Counted from the first letter of the stretch, positions 1-6,949 are shown. The stretch: 8,237 nt of DNA from Hyphomicrobiaceae bacterium UBA2767 (GCA_002352635.1 DEIT01000161.1:5206-13442), one strand, 5' to 3'. Notes: generated by a model from the letters alone, not told the origin. Program-made: numbers and translations.

Positions 1-78
1 CGCGCCCAAAGCCGCAGATGCGAGCCCTTTTCCGAGGGAGGAAACCACGCCGCCGGTGATGAACAGATACCGCGCCAT
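1..78 (-). CDS. pyrG: CTP synthase, N-terminal fragment (runs off left edge)
   Basis: Only the first 26 codons are present; the rest lies beyond the window's left edge. CTP synthase makes CTP from UTP, ATP and glutamine, the last step of pyrimidine nucleotide synthesis, in the cytoplasm. The visible residues begin MARYLFITGGVVSSLGKGL, the hallmark start of the family's synthetase (amidoligase) domain. It contains the GGVVSSLGKG nucleotide-binding loop, with the conserved lysine at residue 17. The ATG at 76-78 is where family members normally start. It is the last gene of the leftward run and lies 108 bp after secG, an association common in alphaproteobacteria. No Shine-Dalgarno sequence precedes the start, but an AT-rich possible -10 box lies very close to it. 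The identification is very secure despite the short length because this N-terminus is highly distinctive. Confidence 0.96.
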   Translation of the reverse strand, partial: MARYLFITGGVVSSLGKGLASAALGA

Positions 79-88
79 GGGCTTGCAG

Positions 89-94
89 AATATA
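89..94 (-). promoter_or_regulatory. possible -10 box for pyrG
   Basis: On the minus strand this hexamer reads TATATT, five of six matches to the sigma-70 -10 consensus. It sits in the 108-bp gap upstream of pyrG. No good -35 hexamer lies 16-18 bp upstream; the best positions match poorly. Transcription would start about 4 nt before the pyrG ATG, giving an almost leaderless message. The prediction rests on one hexamer, so it is weak. Confidence 0.25.
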
Positions 95-186
95 CAATGA
101 GTGCCGTGATTCGAAGCACAATAATCCAGCCTGGGACACTTTTTGCCCAGACTTTTTCGCGATTCAAGCGGCCAGACGTGCCTAAC

Positions 187-567
187 CTACTGAGATTGCG
201 GGACTTGCGGGCCTTCCGGCTTCTTTTCAGTGGGTAGCTGCAGGCCCTCGAGCGGGCTTGATCCACCTGTACTACCGCCAGTCTGGCCGGGTGTATCAGG
301 AAGGATGAAACTGTCCAGTCCGGGTCCTGATCCGCCACCTTCCCGGGCGACAAGTGTCAAAAGGATGCTGGTTACGAAGAAAGCGGCGGCAAAAAGAGCT
401 GTGATCCGTGTAAGGAGGTTCGCAGCACCACGACCGCTCATAAATCCGCCTCCCCCACCGCCGCCGCCGCCAATTCCAAGCGCGCCGCCTTCGGAACGTT
501 GCAGCAGTACGAGGCCCACAAGAGCCGCCGCCACCATGATGTGTATGACCAATAGGACAGTCGCCAT
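187..567 (-). CDS. secG: Preprotein translocase subunit SecG
   Basis: SecG is the small inner-membrane subunit of the SecYEG channel, which helps SecA-driven export of unfolded proteins. The 126-residue protein has the family layout. There is a first membrane helix at about residues 3-22, then the LLQRSEGG motif at 21-28. A cytoplasmic loop with a nine-glycine run (33-41) and the FMSGRGAANLLTR motif (42-54) follows. The second helix spans about 55-74. After it comes a 50-residue Gly/Pro-rich polar tail that ends in a charged KKPEGPQVP stretch. Escherichia coli SecG is about 110 residues; the extra length here is in the tail. The chosen ATG puts the first helix right at the N-terminus, as expected. 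It lies 101 bp after the exported-protein gene and 108 bp before pyrG. No strong Shine-Dalgarno sequence is visible. Confidence 0.95.
   Translation of the reverse strand: MATVLLVIHIMVAAALVGLVLLQRSEGGALGIGGGGGGGGGFMSGRGAANLLTRITALFAAAFFVTSILLTLVAREGGGSGPGLDSFILPDTPGQTGGSTGGSSPLEGLQLPTEKKPEGPQVPQSQ
445..471 (-). repeat. glycine-codon tract inside secG (nine consecutive Gly)
   Basis: Nine consecutive glycine codons encode residues 33-41 of SecG. Four of them are identical GGC codons at 460-471, giving a short trinucleotide repeat; the others are GGT, GGG, GGA, GGC and GGA. Glycine-rich loops here are normal in alphaproteobacterial SecG. The GGC run could change length by slippage without breaking the reading frame. 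Confidence 0.85.
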
Positions 568-668
568 CGAATTCGTCTCAATTCATGCAATATGGGGGAC
601 TTTTCGCCTCGCCTTTTACAGGAGAGCTCGACATTTGGCCAGTCCTGCAGTTGAGAAATCCGATATGG

Positions 669-1142
669 CTAACCGGCGGCTTTAGCCTGTCGCTTGGGAT
701 TGCGGTCCGGCAGGGGAATACCACCGCCCGCGGGTTTGTCTTTCTCTTTCGCCTTTTGCTCCGCAGCCTTGCGCGCCTGGGCTTCCCTGGTTGCTCGTTT
801 CTGGAATTCAGCGGCCTGTTCTTTGGAGTGCGCAGGCGACTTCATGCCTGGAAGTTTAATCTCGGGACAGCGGAATCGAATTTGCCCCTCAATAAAAAGA
901 TACCGGTCAATATTTGCGAGTTGTTCAGCCTTGAGAGTGGTGCCCGCGCTCGCAGGCTCCCCTTTCAGCTGCTGTTCGACACCGGATTTGGCGAGCGTGG
1001 AATGTTCATTGACAAGCTGCACGCATGCTTCACTCGACAGTGGCTTGGCCAAGGCGGTGTGCGGCATGACGAAAGCCAAGATGCCGGAAACGGTCACACC
1101 TAAAGGGATCAGCCAATTCGCCACTGTTTCAACTCGCGTCAT
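669..1142 (-). CDS. Hypothetical exported protein with charged C-terminal helix
   Basis: I do not recognise a named family. The 157-residue product starts with a likely Sec signal peptide. Residues 10-27 are hydrophobic and are followed by TALA with probable cleavage after Ala32, although the n-region is short on positive charge. The mature part, about residues 33-100, contains two cysteines (C40 and C92) that could form a disulfide in the periplasm; the second lies in the motif FIEGQIRFRCPE. From about 105 to 140 it is a highly charged, Ala/Lys/Glu/Gln-rich segment likely to be helical or coiled-coil. A Pro/Gly hinge and a basic tail (PKRQAKAAG) follow. It sits between tpiA and secG, 87 bp after tpiA, where those genes are often adjacent or separated by little. 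Base composition matches the neighbours, and the signal peptide supports a real gene rather than a chance ORF. No Shine-Dalgarno sequence is seen. Function is unknown. Confidence 0.8.
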   Translation of the reverse strand: MTRVETVANWLIPLGVTVSGILAFVMPHTALAKPLSSEACVQLVNEHSTLAKSGVEQQLKGEPASAGTTLKAEQLANIDRYLFIEGQIRFRCPEIKLPGMKSPAHSKEQAAEFQKRATREAQARKAAEQKAKEKDKPAGGGIPLPDRNPKRQAKAAG

Positions 1143-1229
1143 TGGAATTTGAGATTGGTGGGCCGCGTCAAACTAACTGACCGCGCGATGTGCCGCTAGT
1201 GGAATGAGCGGTTCGCGTTCAAAAAATAC

Positions 1230-1994
1230 TCAATTTTGTCCGTAAACGGAAACGATACCCCAAAAGTCATCAGCCTTGAGACTGGCACCTCCAACGAGGG
1301 CGCCATCGACATTGGTCACACCCATCAGTTCAGCGGCGTTTGCCGGTTTGACCGACCCTCCGTACAGGATGCGGGTCTGTCCACCCTGCGCCTCTTCTAG
1401 TCCCTTCACAAGTTCGGCGCGGATATGGGCATGGACCTCTTCGACATCTTCAGGCGTCGGCGTTAGCCCCGTGCCGATTGCCCAGACGGGTTCGTATGCA
1501 ATAACCGTATTGGCTGCATTTGTGCCATCGGGAAGCGAACCGGCAAGCTGGCTGCCAACGATATCCAGCGCCCTCCCCTCCTTACGCTCTGCTTCGGTTT
1601 CGCCAACACAGACTATCGCAATGAGTCCGGCCCGGTGGGCTGCCTCAGCCTTTGCGCGAACCACTTCATTTGATTCCCCATGGTCGGCGCGGCGCTCAGA
1701 ATGACCAACAATCACCGCCGTTGCACCGGCGTCGGCAAGCATTTCCGCGGCGATGTCGCCAGTATGAGCGCCTGAAACGCCAGAATGGCAATCCTGGCCA
1801 CCAATTTGAACCGGAGTCGTCGAAAGACGGCTGGCAAACTCGGATATGAGCGTCGCCGGCGGGCACAACATTACGTCGGCAGTGATGGCCGCATGCTTCG
1901 AAAGGTGCGCACTCAGTTGCTCAGCCTCACTCCATGATGCTCGCAACCCGTTCATTTTCCAGTTACCGGCGACGAGAGGCCGTGGTCGTGTCAT
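1230..1994 (-). CDS. tpiA: Triose-phosphate isomerase
   Basis: This cytoplasmic TIM-barrel enzyme interconverts dihydroxyacetone phosphate and glyceraldehyde 3-phosphate in glycolysis and gluconeogenesis. The 254-residue product is full length (family about 250). All catalytic elements are visible: GNWKMN with Lys13 near the N-terminus, electrophile His98 in VGHSERR, and catalytic base Glu168 in AYEPVWAIGTG, which leads into flexible loop 6 (WAIGTGLTPT). The phosphate-binding motifs YGGSVKP (211-217) and GGASL (235-239) are also present. The ATG at 1992-1994 places the NWKMN motif at the usual distance from the start. A GGGG run lies about 8 nt upstream on the minus strand and could serve as a weak ribosome binding site. 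It is the first gene of the leftward cluster and is transcribed divergently from ppiD across a 220-bp control region. Confidence 0.98.
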   Translation of the reverse strand: MTRPRPLVAGNWKMNGLRASWSEAEQLSAHLSKHAAITADVMLCPPATLISEFASRLSTTPVQIGGQDCHSGVSGAHTGDIAAEMLADAGATAVIVGHSERRADHGESNEVVRAKAEAAHRAGLIAIVCVGETEAERKEGRALDIVGSQLAGSLPDGTNAANTVIAYEPVWAIGTGLTPTPEDVEEVHAHIRAELVKGLEEAQGGQTRILYGGSVKPANAAELMGVTNVDGALVGGASLKADDFWGIVSVYGQN

Positions 1995-2010
1995 GTGCTA
2001 AACCCCATTG

Positions 2011-2040
2011 ATTTTAGTAGAATTACCATACTATTGAGAA
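2011..2040 (-). promoter_or_regulatory. possible tpiA promoter
   Basis: On the minus strand a -35-like TTCTCA (2035-2040; four of six matches) is followed after 18 bp by TAAAAT (2011-2016; five of six matches to the -10 consensus). The start site would lie about 10 nt before the tpiA ATG. A 5-bp inverted repeat, TAGTA (2015-2019) and TACTA (2029-2033), overlaps the spacer and could be a protein site or chance. The region is AT-rich compared with its surroundings, which favours a promoter, but the -35 is weak. Confidence 0.33.
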
Positions 2041-2048
2041 GATGTGAG

Positions 2049-2107
2049 TTGGCAGAAAACCCGTTAATGACAGTGCCAAATGAATTGCTGGTAACTTGCT
2101 GTGCCAA
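2049..2107. repeat. three copies of TTGGCA / TGCCAA in the divergent control region
   Basis: One TTGGCA (2049-2054) and two TGCCAA copies (2074-2079 and 2102-2107) lie between tpiA and ppiD. The first and second form an inverted pair with a 19-bp spacer. The second and third are direct repeats 28 bp apart, each preceded by a G to give GTGCCAA. The third lies in the spacer of the predicted ppiD promoter. They may be binding sites for a regulator shared by the two genes, but hexamers this short could also recur by chance. Confidence 0.3.
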
Positions 2108-2124
2108 GCGCTGCTCCATATGAT
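2096..2124 (+). promoter_or_regulatory. predicted promoter for ppiD-trp genes
   Basis: A -35-like TTGCTG (2096-2101; three of six matches) is followed after exactly 17 bp by TATGAT (2119-2124; five of six matches). The predicted start is near 2131, leaving an 84-nt leader before the ppiD ATG. This is the best sigma-70-type match I found in the divergent region, and it points at ppiD. Because trpE follows ppiD by 17 nt, it may also drive trpE. Confidence 0.45.
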
Positions 2125-2141
2125 GCCTGCGCCCGGCAGGC
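2125..2141. repeat. perfect inverted repeat at predicted ppiD start site
   Basis: The 6-bp arms GCCTGC (2125-2130) and GCAGGC (2136-2141) flank a 5-nt GCCCG spacer, directly after the predicted -10 box. If transcription starts near 2131, the left arm is not in the RNA, so an operator-like DNA site is likelier than an RNA hairpin. There is no T-run after it, so it is not an intrinsic terminator. Confidence 0.4.
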
Positions 2142-2214
2142 TTGACCAGATCGGCGCGCAATTCAAGACGGCATTTTAGAAACGACGACACCTTCGGGAC
2201 AAAGAGAACAGACC

Positions 2215-4131
2215 ATGCTGGAAGCACTGCGAAAAGGTACAGGCACCTGGATTGCCAAAATCTTCATCGGCCTCCTTGTGATGAGTTTCGCTGTTTGGGG
2301 GGTGGCGGATATTTTTGGTGGTTATGGTGCGCAGACGGTCGCGACCGTCGGTGATACGGAGATTTCAGCACAGGAATACCAGTCTGAATTGCAGCGCGAA
2401 ATGCAGGTTCTGCGAAATCGACTGGGGCGCAACGTCACCTATGCGGACGCCCAGGCCATGGCGCTCGACAACCAGATACTCCTTCGTCTCATAGGCGATG
2501 CAGCGGTAGAAAATCAGGCGAATGAGCTGGGCCTGGGAATTTCCCCAAAAGCGGTCACTGCTCATCTTGCGCGCGACAAAATGTTCCATGACCAGAGCGG
2601 GAAATTCAGCCGCGAACTCTTTTTCCGTATTCTGCAGGCGAGCAGTATGAACGAACAGACATTTTTGGAGCGCCAGCAGAAGGTGCTCGTGCTTGAACAG
2701 ATCGTCGGTACGGTTGCCCGGACGGGTCAGGTTTCCAAGACTTTGCTGGACGCCGTCAACAGGTTCCGGAATGAAACCCGCAAACTCAGCTATGTCACCG
2801 TACCGCTGGACAAGCTGGATACGGTGGGTGAGCCGACGGCGGAGCAGGTCCGAGAATATTACAACGCCCACAAGAGCGAATTCCGGGCGCCGGAAACGCG
2901 CAAAGTCGGATTGATCGTGATGACCCCCGGGTTACTTGCAGAAGAGCTTGAGGTCAGCGAAGAGGACCAGAAGAGCTATTTTGAGAGCAACAAGGCGAGG
3001 TTCGGGCAGCCCGAGCGCCGTGCCGTTCAGCAGATTCCGTTTCCCGACAAGGCGAGCGCGGATGCGGCATATGAAAAGCTCAAGAAGGGTGCCGGTTTCA
3101 TGGATGTCGCTGCGGAACGCGATTTGGCCAAGGGGGATGTTGATCTCGGCATAATTCCCAAAACCGGCCTGGCAGATGAAACGGTGGCGGATGCCGTCTT
3201 TTCTCTGCCCATTGACGAAATCAGCGAACCGATCAAAGGCAGCCTCGCGACAGTCATTGCAAGGGTCACAAAAATTGAACCCGCTGTGGTTAAGACCTTT
3301 GAGGATGAGCAGGAAAATATCCGCAAACTGATTGCTGCACAGCGTGCCGCCGAAACGATCCTGGACTCCTATGACAAGCTTGAGGACGAACGCGCAACCG
3401 GGTCGACGCTTGCTGAAACCGCCAAGAAGCTCAATTTCAAATATGTCGAAGTGCCCGCCATTGACGCTCGCGGGCGAGATGCCGATGGAAAGGCCGTCGA
3501 TGTCCTGTCGAAGCAACCCCGCGTCCTGCGGGCGGTCTTTGCTGCGGAGGCAAAAGTCGAAACCGATCCTGAGGAGACTACTGATCGGGGTTACATCTGG
3601 TATGATGTGATGGATGTAACGCCACAGCGCCAGAAGGACTTTGACGAAGTGACGGATGAAGCGAAGAAGAAGTGGCACGAGAGTGCGGAGCGCACCATCC
3701 TGGTCAAAAAAGGACAGGAACTTGTCGACAAGCTGCGCGCTGGCGAGACAATTGCCAAATTGGCCGAAGAATTCGGAATTGAGACAAAGGAAACCGCGCC
3801 TCTGAAGCGTTCCACTCTTGACTCGGGTCTCCCGCCTGCGGCCGTTCAGCAAGCCTTTGCGCTCAAAGAAGGCCAATTCGGGTCGGCATCAACACCAGAC
3901 GCAAAGGGCCGCATCATATTCCAGGTGAGCGAACTGAAAGTGCCTGATGCGCCGGATGCGAAAGCACAGGAAACTCTATTGAAATCGGCTGAAACAGAGA
4001 TCGGCGATGATCTGACTATTCAGTATATTCGCGCCTTGCGCGAGAATTTTGGTGTGAGCATCAATGACGCTGTATTTCAAGAAGCACGAACCGGACAGTA
4101 TGCTGGCGGTGGCCGTCGCGGAAATTACTAG
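2215..4131 (+). CDS. ppiD: PpiD/SurA-type membrane-anchored periplasmic folding factor
   Basis: PpiD proteins are anchored in the inner membrane next to the Sec translocon and help newly exported proteins fold. The 638-residue product is close to the 623 of Escherichia coli PpiD. It has a short cytoplasmic N-terminus and one membrane helix at about residues 12-34. A SurA-like N-terminal chaperone region (about 38-190) follows, then a parvulin-type peptidyl-prolyl isomerase domain (about 230-355). The C-terminal part (about 500-577) resembles a second, degenerate parvulin fold, and the tail is basic and Gly/Arg-rich. The usual parvulin histidines appear to be replaced: Gln272/Gln273 stand where HI is expected, and the C-terminal 'GYHI' position reads ATVI (345-348). 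It may therefore be a chaperone without isomerase activity. The ATG at 2215 is preceded by AAAGAG (2201-2206), a weak ribosome binding site. It is the first gene of the rightward cluster, 17 nt before trpE. Confidence 0.92.
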   Translation: MLEALRKGTGTWIAKIFIGLLVMSFAVWGVADIFGGYGAQTVATVGDTEISAQEYQSELQREMQVLRNRLGRNVTYADAQAMALDNQILLRLIGDAAVENQANELGLGISPKAVTAHLARDKMFHDQSGKFSRELFFRILQASSMNEQTFLERQQKVLVLEQIVGTVARTGQVSKTLLDAVNRFRNETRKLSYVTVPLDKLDTVGEPTAEQVREYYNAHKSEFRAPETRKVGLIVMTPGLLAEELEVSEEDQKSYFESNKARFGQPERRAVQQIPFPDKASADAAYEKLKKGAGFMDVAAERDLAKGDVDLGIIPKTGLADETVADAVFSLPIDEISEPIKGSLATVIARVTKIEPAVVKTFEDEQENIRKLIAAQRAAETILDSYDKLEDERATGSTLAETAKKLNFKYVEVPAIDARGRDADGKAVDVLSKQPRVLRAVFAAEAKVETDPEETTDRGYIWYDVMDVTPQRQKDFDEVTDEAKKKWHESAERTILVKKGQELVDKLRAGETIAKLAEEFGIETKETAPLKRSTLDSGLPPAAVQQAFALKEGQFGSASTPDAKGRIIFQVSELKVPDAPDAKAQETLLKSAETEIGDDLTIQYIRALRENFGVSINDAVFQEARTGQYAGGGRRGNY

Positions 4132-4148
4132 CAAAGCGGCCGGGCCTC

Positions 4149-5690
4149 ATGACAACCATGCTTAATCTGCCCGGCATTGGAGAGATTGAACCGTCCCTCG
4201 ACGCATTCGCTCAAGGTTACAATTCAAACAAGCCTCAGGTTGTTTGGACGCGCCTTGTCGCTGATCTCGAAACGCCCGTTTCGGCATTTCTCAAGCTCGC
4301 TGATGAGCGCCCTTACAGCTTTCTCTTTGAGTCGGTCGAAGGCGGGGCCGTTCGTGGGCGCTATTCGATAATCGGCTTGGATCCCGACATAATCTGGCGT
4401 GCAAACGGCGACAATTCGGAAATCAGGACGTCACCGTCCGAAGGGGATGACTACATGCCCTGCGAGGGGGGAACACTGTCTGCGTTGCGTACCCTCATCG
4501 CTGAGTCGCGTATCGATCTTCCTGAAGAGCTACCGCCGATGGCGGCCGGGGTATTCGGTTATATGGGTTACGATACGGTCCGGCTTGTCGAACATTTGCC
4601 AGCAGAAAACCCCGACCCCATCGGTGTCCCGGACGCGATCCTCCTGCGCCCGACAATCATGGTGATTTTCGATGCCGTGCGGGATGAGATCATCGCGGTG
4701 ACGCCGGTTCGGCCTACGTCCGGAATGACAGCCGAGAATGCCTACAACCGGGCATGCGAGCGGTTGCGCGAGGCGCTGTTCCGGCTTGATTCCGCCCTGC
4801 CCCACGCCGCTCGGCTTGAACATGCCGATGTGCCTGTGCCGGAACCCACCTCCAATACAGCGCCGGAAGACTTCATGGCGATGGTCAAGCGCGGGAAGGA
4901 GTATGTTTCCGCAGGGGACGTCTTCCAGGTCGTCTTGAGTCAACGTTTTTCGGCGCCGTTCACGTTGCCTCCGTTTTCACTTTATCGTGCCTTGCGGCGA
5001 GTAAACCCCTCACCGTTCCTGTTCTTTCTCAACCTGGATGAATTCTCGGTCGTCGGTTCAAGTCCTGAGATCCTCGTGCGCGCGCGGGCCGGAGAGGTCA
5101 CCCTTCGCCCCTTGGCAGGCACACGGCCGCGCGGTCAGACACGTCAGGAAGATGAAGCGCTTGCCGAAGAGTTGCTGAAGGACCCGAAGGAGCGTGCCGA
5201 ACACCTGATGCTGCTTGATCTTGGACGTAACGATGTAGGCCGTGTCGCTGAAATCGGTTCAGTACAGGTCACCGACAGTTTCTCCCTCGAATTTTATAGC
5301 CACGTCATGCACATCGTTTCGAATGTGGTTGGCAAGCTCGATCCAAGCCACGATGCCATAGATGCGCTGACTGCTGCCTTCCCGGCAGGCACCTTGTCGG
5401 GAGCGCCGAAGGTCCGCGCCATGGAGATCATCGATGAACTGGAGCAGGACAAGCGCGGTATCTATGCCGGGTGCGTCGGTTATTTTTCCGCCAACGGAGA
5501 CATGGACAGCTGCATCGTCCTGCGAACATCGATTGTGAAAGACGATGTCATGCATGTTCAGGCGGGTGCCGGTATCGTTGCAGACTCGGTGCCGGAGTCT
5601 GAACAGGCCGAGTGCCATAATAAGGCCAAGGCGCTGTTTCGGGCGGCAGAAGAGGCTGTGCGCTTTGCAACGGGTTCAAATCAGGGTTGA
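4149..5690 (+). CDS. trpE: Anthranilate synthase component I
   Basis: With TrpG, this enzyme converts chorismate and glutamine to anthranilate, the committed step of tryptophan synthesis. The 513-residue product has the N-terminal component I domain (about 30-170) and the chorismate-binding domain (about 238-500). Visible active-site signatures are GTRPRG (324-329), KERAEHLMLLDLGRND (347-362) and AGTLSGAPK (413-421). The feedback-binding elements FLFES (58-62) and NPSPFLFF (286-293) match the tryptophan pocket of inhibited enzymes, so end-product inhibition is likely. It is a stand-alone TrpE, not the TrpE-TrpG fusion found in some rhizobia. The ATG at 4149 starts 17 nt after ppiD; a second in-frame ATG at 4158 is equally possible because neither has a clear ribosome binding site. 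The short gap leaves no room for a leader-peptide attenuator directly upstream. Confidence 0.98.
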   Translation: MTTMLNLPGIGEIEPSLDAFAQGYNSNKPQVVWTRLVADLETPVSAFLKLADERPYSFLFESVEGGAVRGRYSIIGLDPDIIWRANGDNSEIRTSPSEGDDYMPCEGGTLSALRTLIAESRIDLPEELPPMAAGVFGYMGYDTVRLVEHLPAENPDPIGVPDAILLRPTIMVIFDAVRDEIIAVTPVRPTSGMTAENAYNRACERLREALFRLDSALPHAARLEHADVPVPEPTSNTAPEDFMAMVKRGKEYVSAGDVFQVVLSQRFSAPFTLPPFSLYRALRRVNPSPFLFFLNLDEFSVVGSSPEILVRARAGEVTLRPLAGTRPRGQTRQEDEALAEELLKDPKERAEHLMLLDLGRNDVGRVAEIGSVQVTDSFSLEFYSHVMHIVSNVVGKLDPSHDAIDALTAAFPAGTLSGAPKVRAMEIIDELEQDKRGIYAGCVGYFSANGDMDSCIVLRTSIVKDDVMHVQAGAGIVADSVPESEQAECHNKAKALFRAAEEAVRFATGSNQG

Positions 5691-5696
5691 TGCCTC

Positions 5697-6218
5697 ATGA
5701 TTACGTTGTCGCTCTTCCGCCATGCGAAATCCGCCTGGGACAATCCGGGAGTGGGTGACTTTGAGCGGCCATTGGCGCCGCGCGGGGAAAAAGCTGCGCC
5801 GCGCATGGGCCGGTATATGGCGACAGAAGGCCTTGAGCCAGACGTCGTGCTGTGTTCGACCGCAGTGCGCGCGCGACAGACGCTTGAGTTGGCGGCCGCT
5901 GAGTGGAAGACGTCACCTGAAATCCGCTTCGAAGATGGGCTCTATCATGCAGGACCCGGCAACATGTTGAGCCTCGTTCAATCGCTGCCGCACGAGCGCA
6001 TCCACGCCATGCTCGTCGGTCATAATCCCGGCATGCACTCCTTTGGCGCCTCTCTGCCTGGCAGCGGAGACGAAGCCGCGCTGAACGCTCTGGACGTAAA
6101 ATATCCAACGGCAGCACTCGCGGTGATTACGTTTGAGGGAGATTGGGCGTCTGTAGCCGCTCGTACCGGATATCTGCAGCGTTTCGTGTTGCCGAGGGAG
6201 TTGAACGGCGACAAGTGA
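5697..6218 (+). CDS. SixA-like histidine phosphatase family protein
   Basis: This small cytoplasmic protein belongs to the histidine phosphatase (phosphoglycerate mutase-like) superfamily, SixA-like branch. Members use a phospho-histidine intermediate; E. coli SixA removes phosphate from histidine-phosphotransfer proteins. The 173 residues are about the usual length. Visible motifs are LFRHAKSAWD with nucleophile His9 and Arg8, RPLAPRG (24-30), STAVRARQT (54-62) with the conserved Arg58, acidic Glu79 before GLYHAGP (81-87), LVGHNPG with second catalytic His109, and KYPTAALAVI (135-144). It starts 6 nt after the trpE stop, with AGGG (5683-5686) as a ribosome binding site inside the end of trpE, so it is probably co-transcribed and possibly translationally coupled with trpE. 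Its substrate is unknown. A link to tryptophan synthesis is suggested only by position. Confidence 0.93.
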   Translation: MITLSLFRHAKSAWDNPGVGDFERPLAPRGEKAAPRMGRYMATEGLEPDVVLCSTAVRARQTLELAAAEWKTSPEIRFEDGLYHAGPGNMLSLVQSLPHERIHAMLVGHNPGMHSFGASLPGSGDEAALNALDVKYPTAALAVITFEGDWASVAARTGYLQRFVLPRELNGDK

Positions 6219-6223
6219 CGCAA

Positions 6224-6240
6224 AATGGTCGTATACCATT
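6224..6240. promoter_or_regulatory. palindrome upstream of trpG, possible operator
   Basis: The perfect 6-bp arms AATGGT (6224-6229) and ACCATT (6235-6240) flank the 5-bp spacer CGTAT. The site lies 12 bp upstream of the candidate trpG -35 box. The arms are AT-rich and no T-run follows, so a DNA operator fits better than a transcription terminator after the phosphatase gene. The regulator is unknown. Confidence 0.35.
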
Positions 6241-6252
6241 CGCGAACATTGC

Positions 6253-6281
6253 TTGACGAATATGCAGTCAACCGGTTTAGA
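6253..6281 (+). promoter_or_regulatory. possible internal promoter for trpG
   Basis: TTGACG (6253-6258; five of six -35 matches) and TTTAGA (6276-6281; three of six -10 matches) are separated by 17 bp. The start site would fall near 6288, only about 2 nt before the trpG ATG at 6290, giving a leaderless or near-leaderless transcript. This agrees with the absence of a Shine-Dalgarno sequence before trpG. The -10 lacks the usual A at position 2 and T at position 6, so confidence is limited. Confidence 0.38.
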
Positions 6282-6289
6282 ACAGCACC

Positions 6290-6937
<648 letters not shown>

Positions 6938-6949
6938 CGGAATAGTCAG

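Noticed and set aside
129..157. Hairpin CTGGG/CCCAG followed by TTTTT on the plus strand, resembling an intrinsic terminator
   Set aside because: The T-run lies on the plus strand, where no gene ends, and the stem is only 5 bp with a 10-nt loop. Read on the minus strand, after secG, no T-run follows the stem.
230..685. Plus-strand 151-codon ORF antisense to secG, with a proline run
   Set aside because: The prolines are simply the complement of the SecG glycine codons. The frame covers a clear secG gene and has no recognisable domain.
1193..1211. Small hairpin CCGCT/AGCGG between tpiA and the exported-protein gene
   Set aside because: It has a 5-bp stem with a 9-nt loop and no T-run on the downstream side of the minus strand, so it is too weak to call a terminator.
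1991..2227. 78-codon minus-strand ORF spanning the tpiA-ppiD divergent region
   Set aside because: It overlaps both the tpiA start and the ppiD start as well as the predicted promoters, and its translation shows no domain or good ribosome binding site.
2365..3876. Long minus-strand ORFs of 168 and 314 codons opposite ppiD
   Set aside because: They lie fully antisense to a well-supported PpiD gene and show no family motifs. Long antisense frames are common in GC-rich coding DNA.
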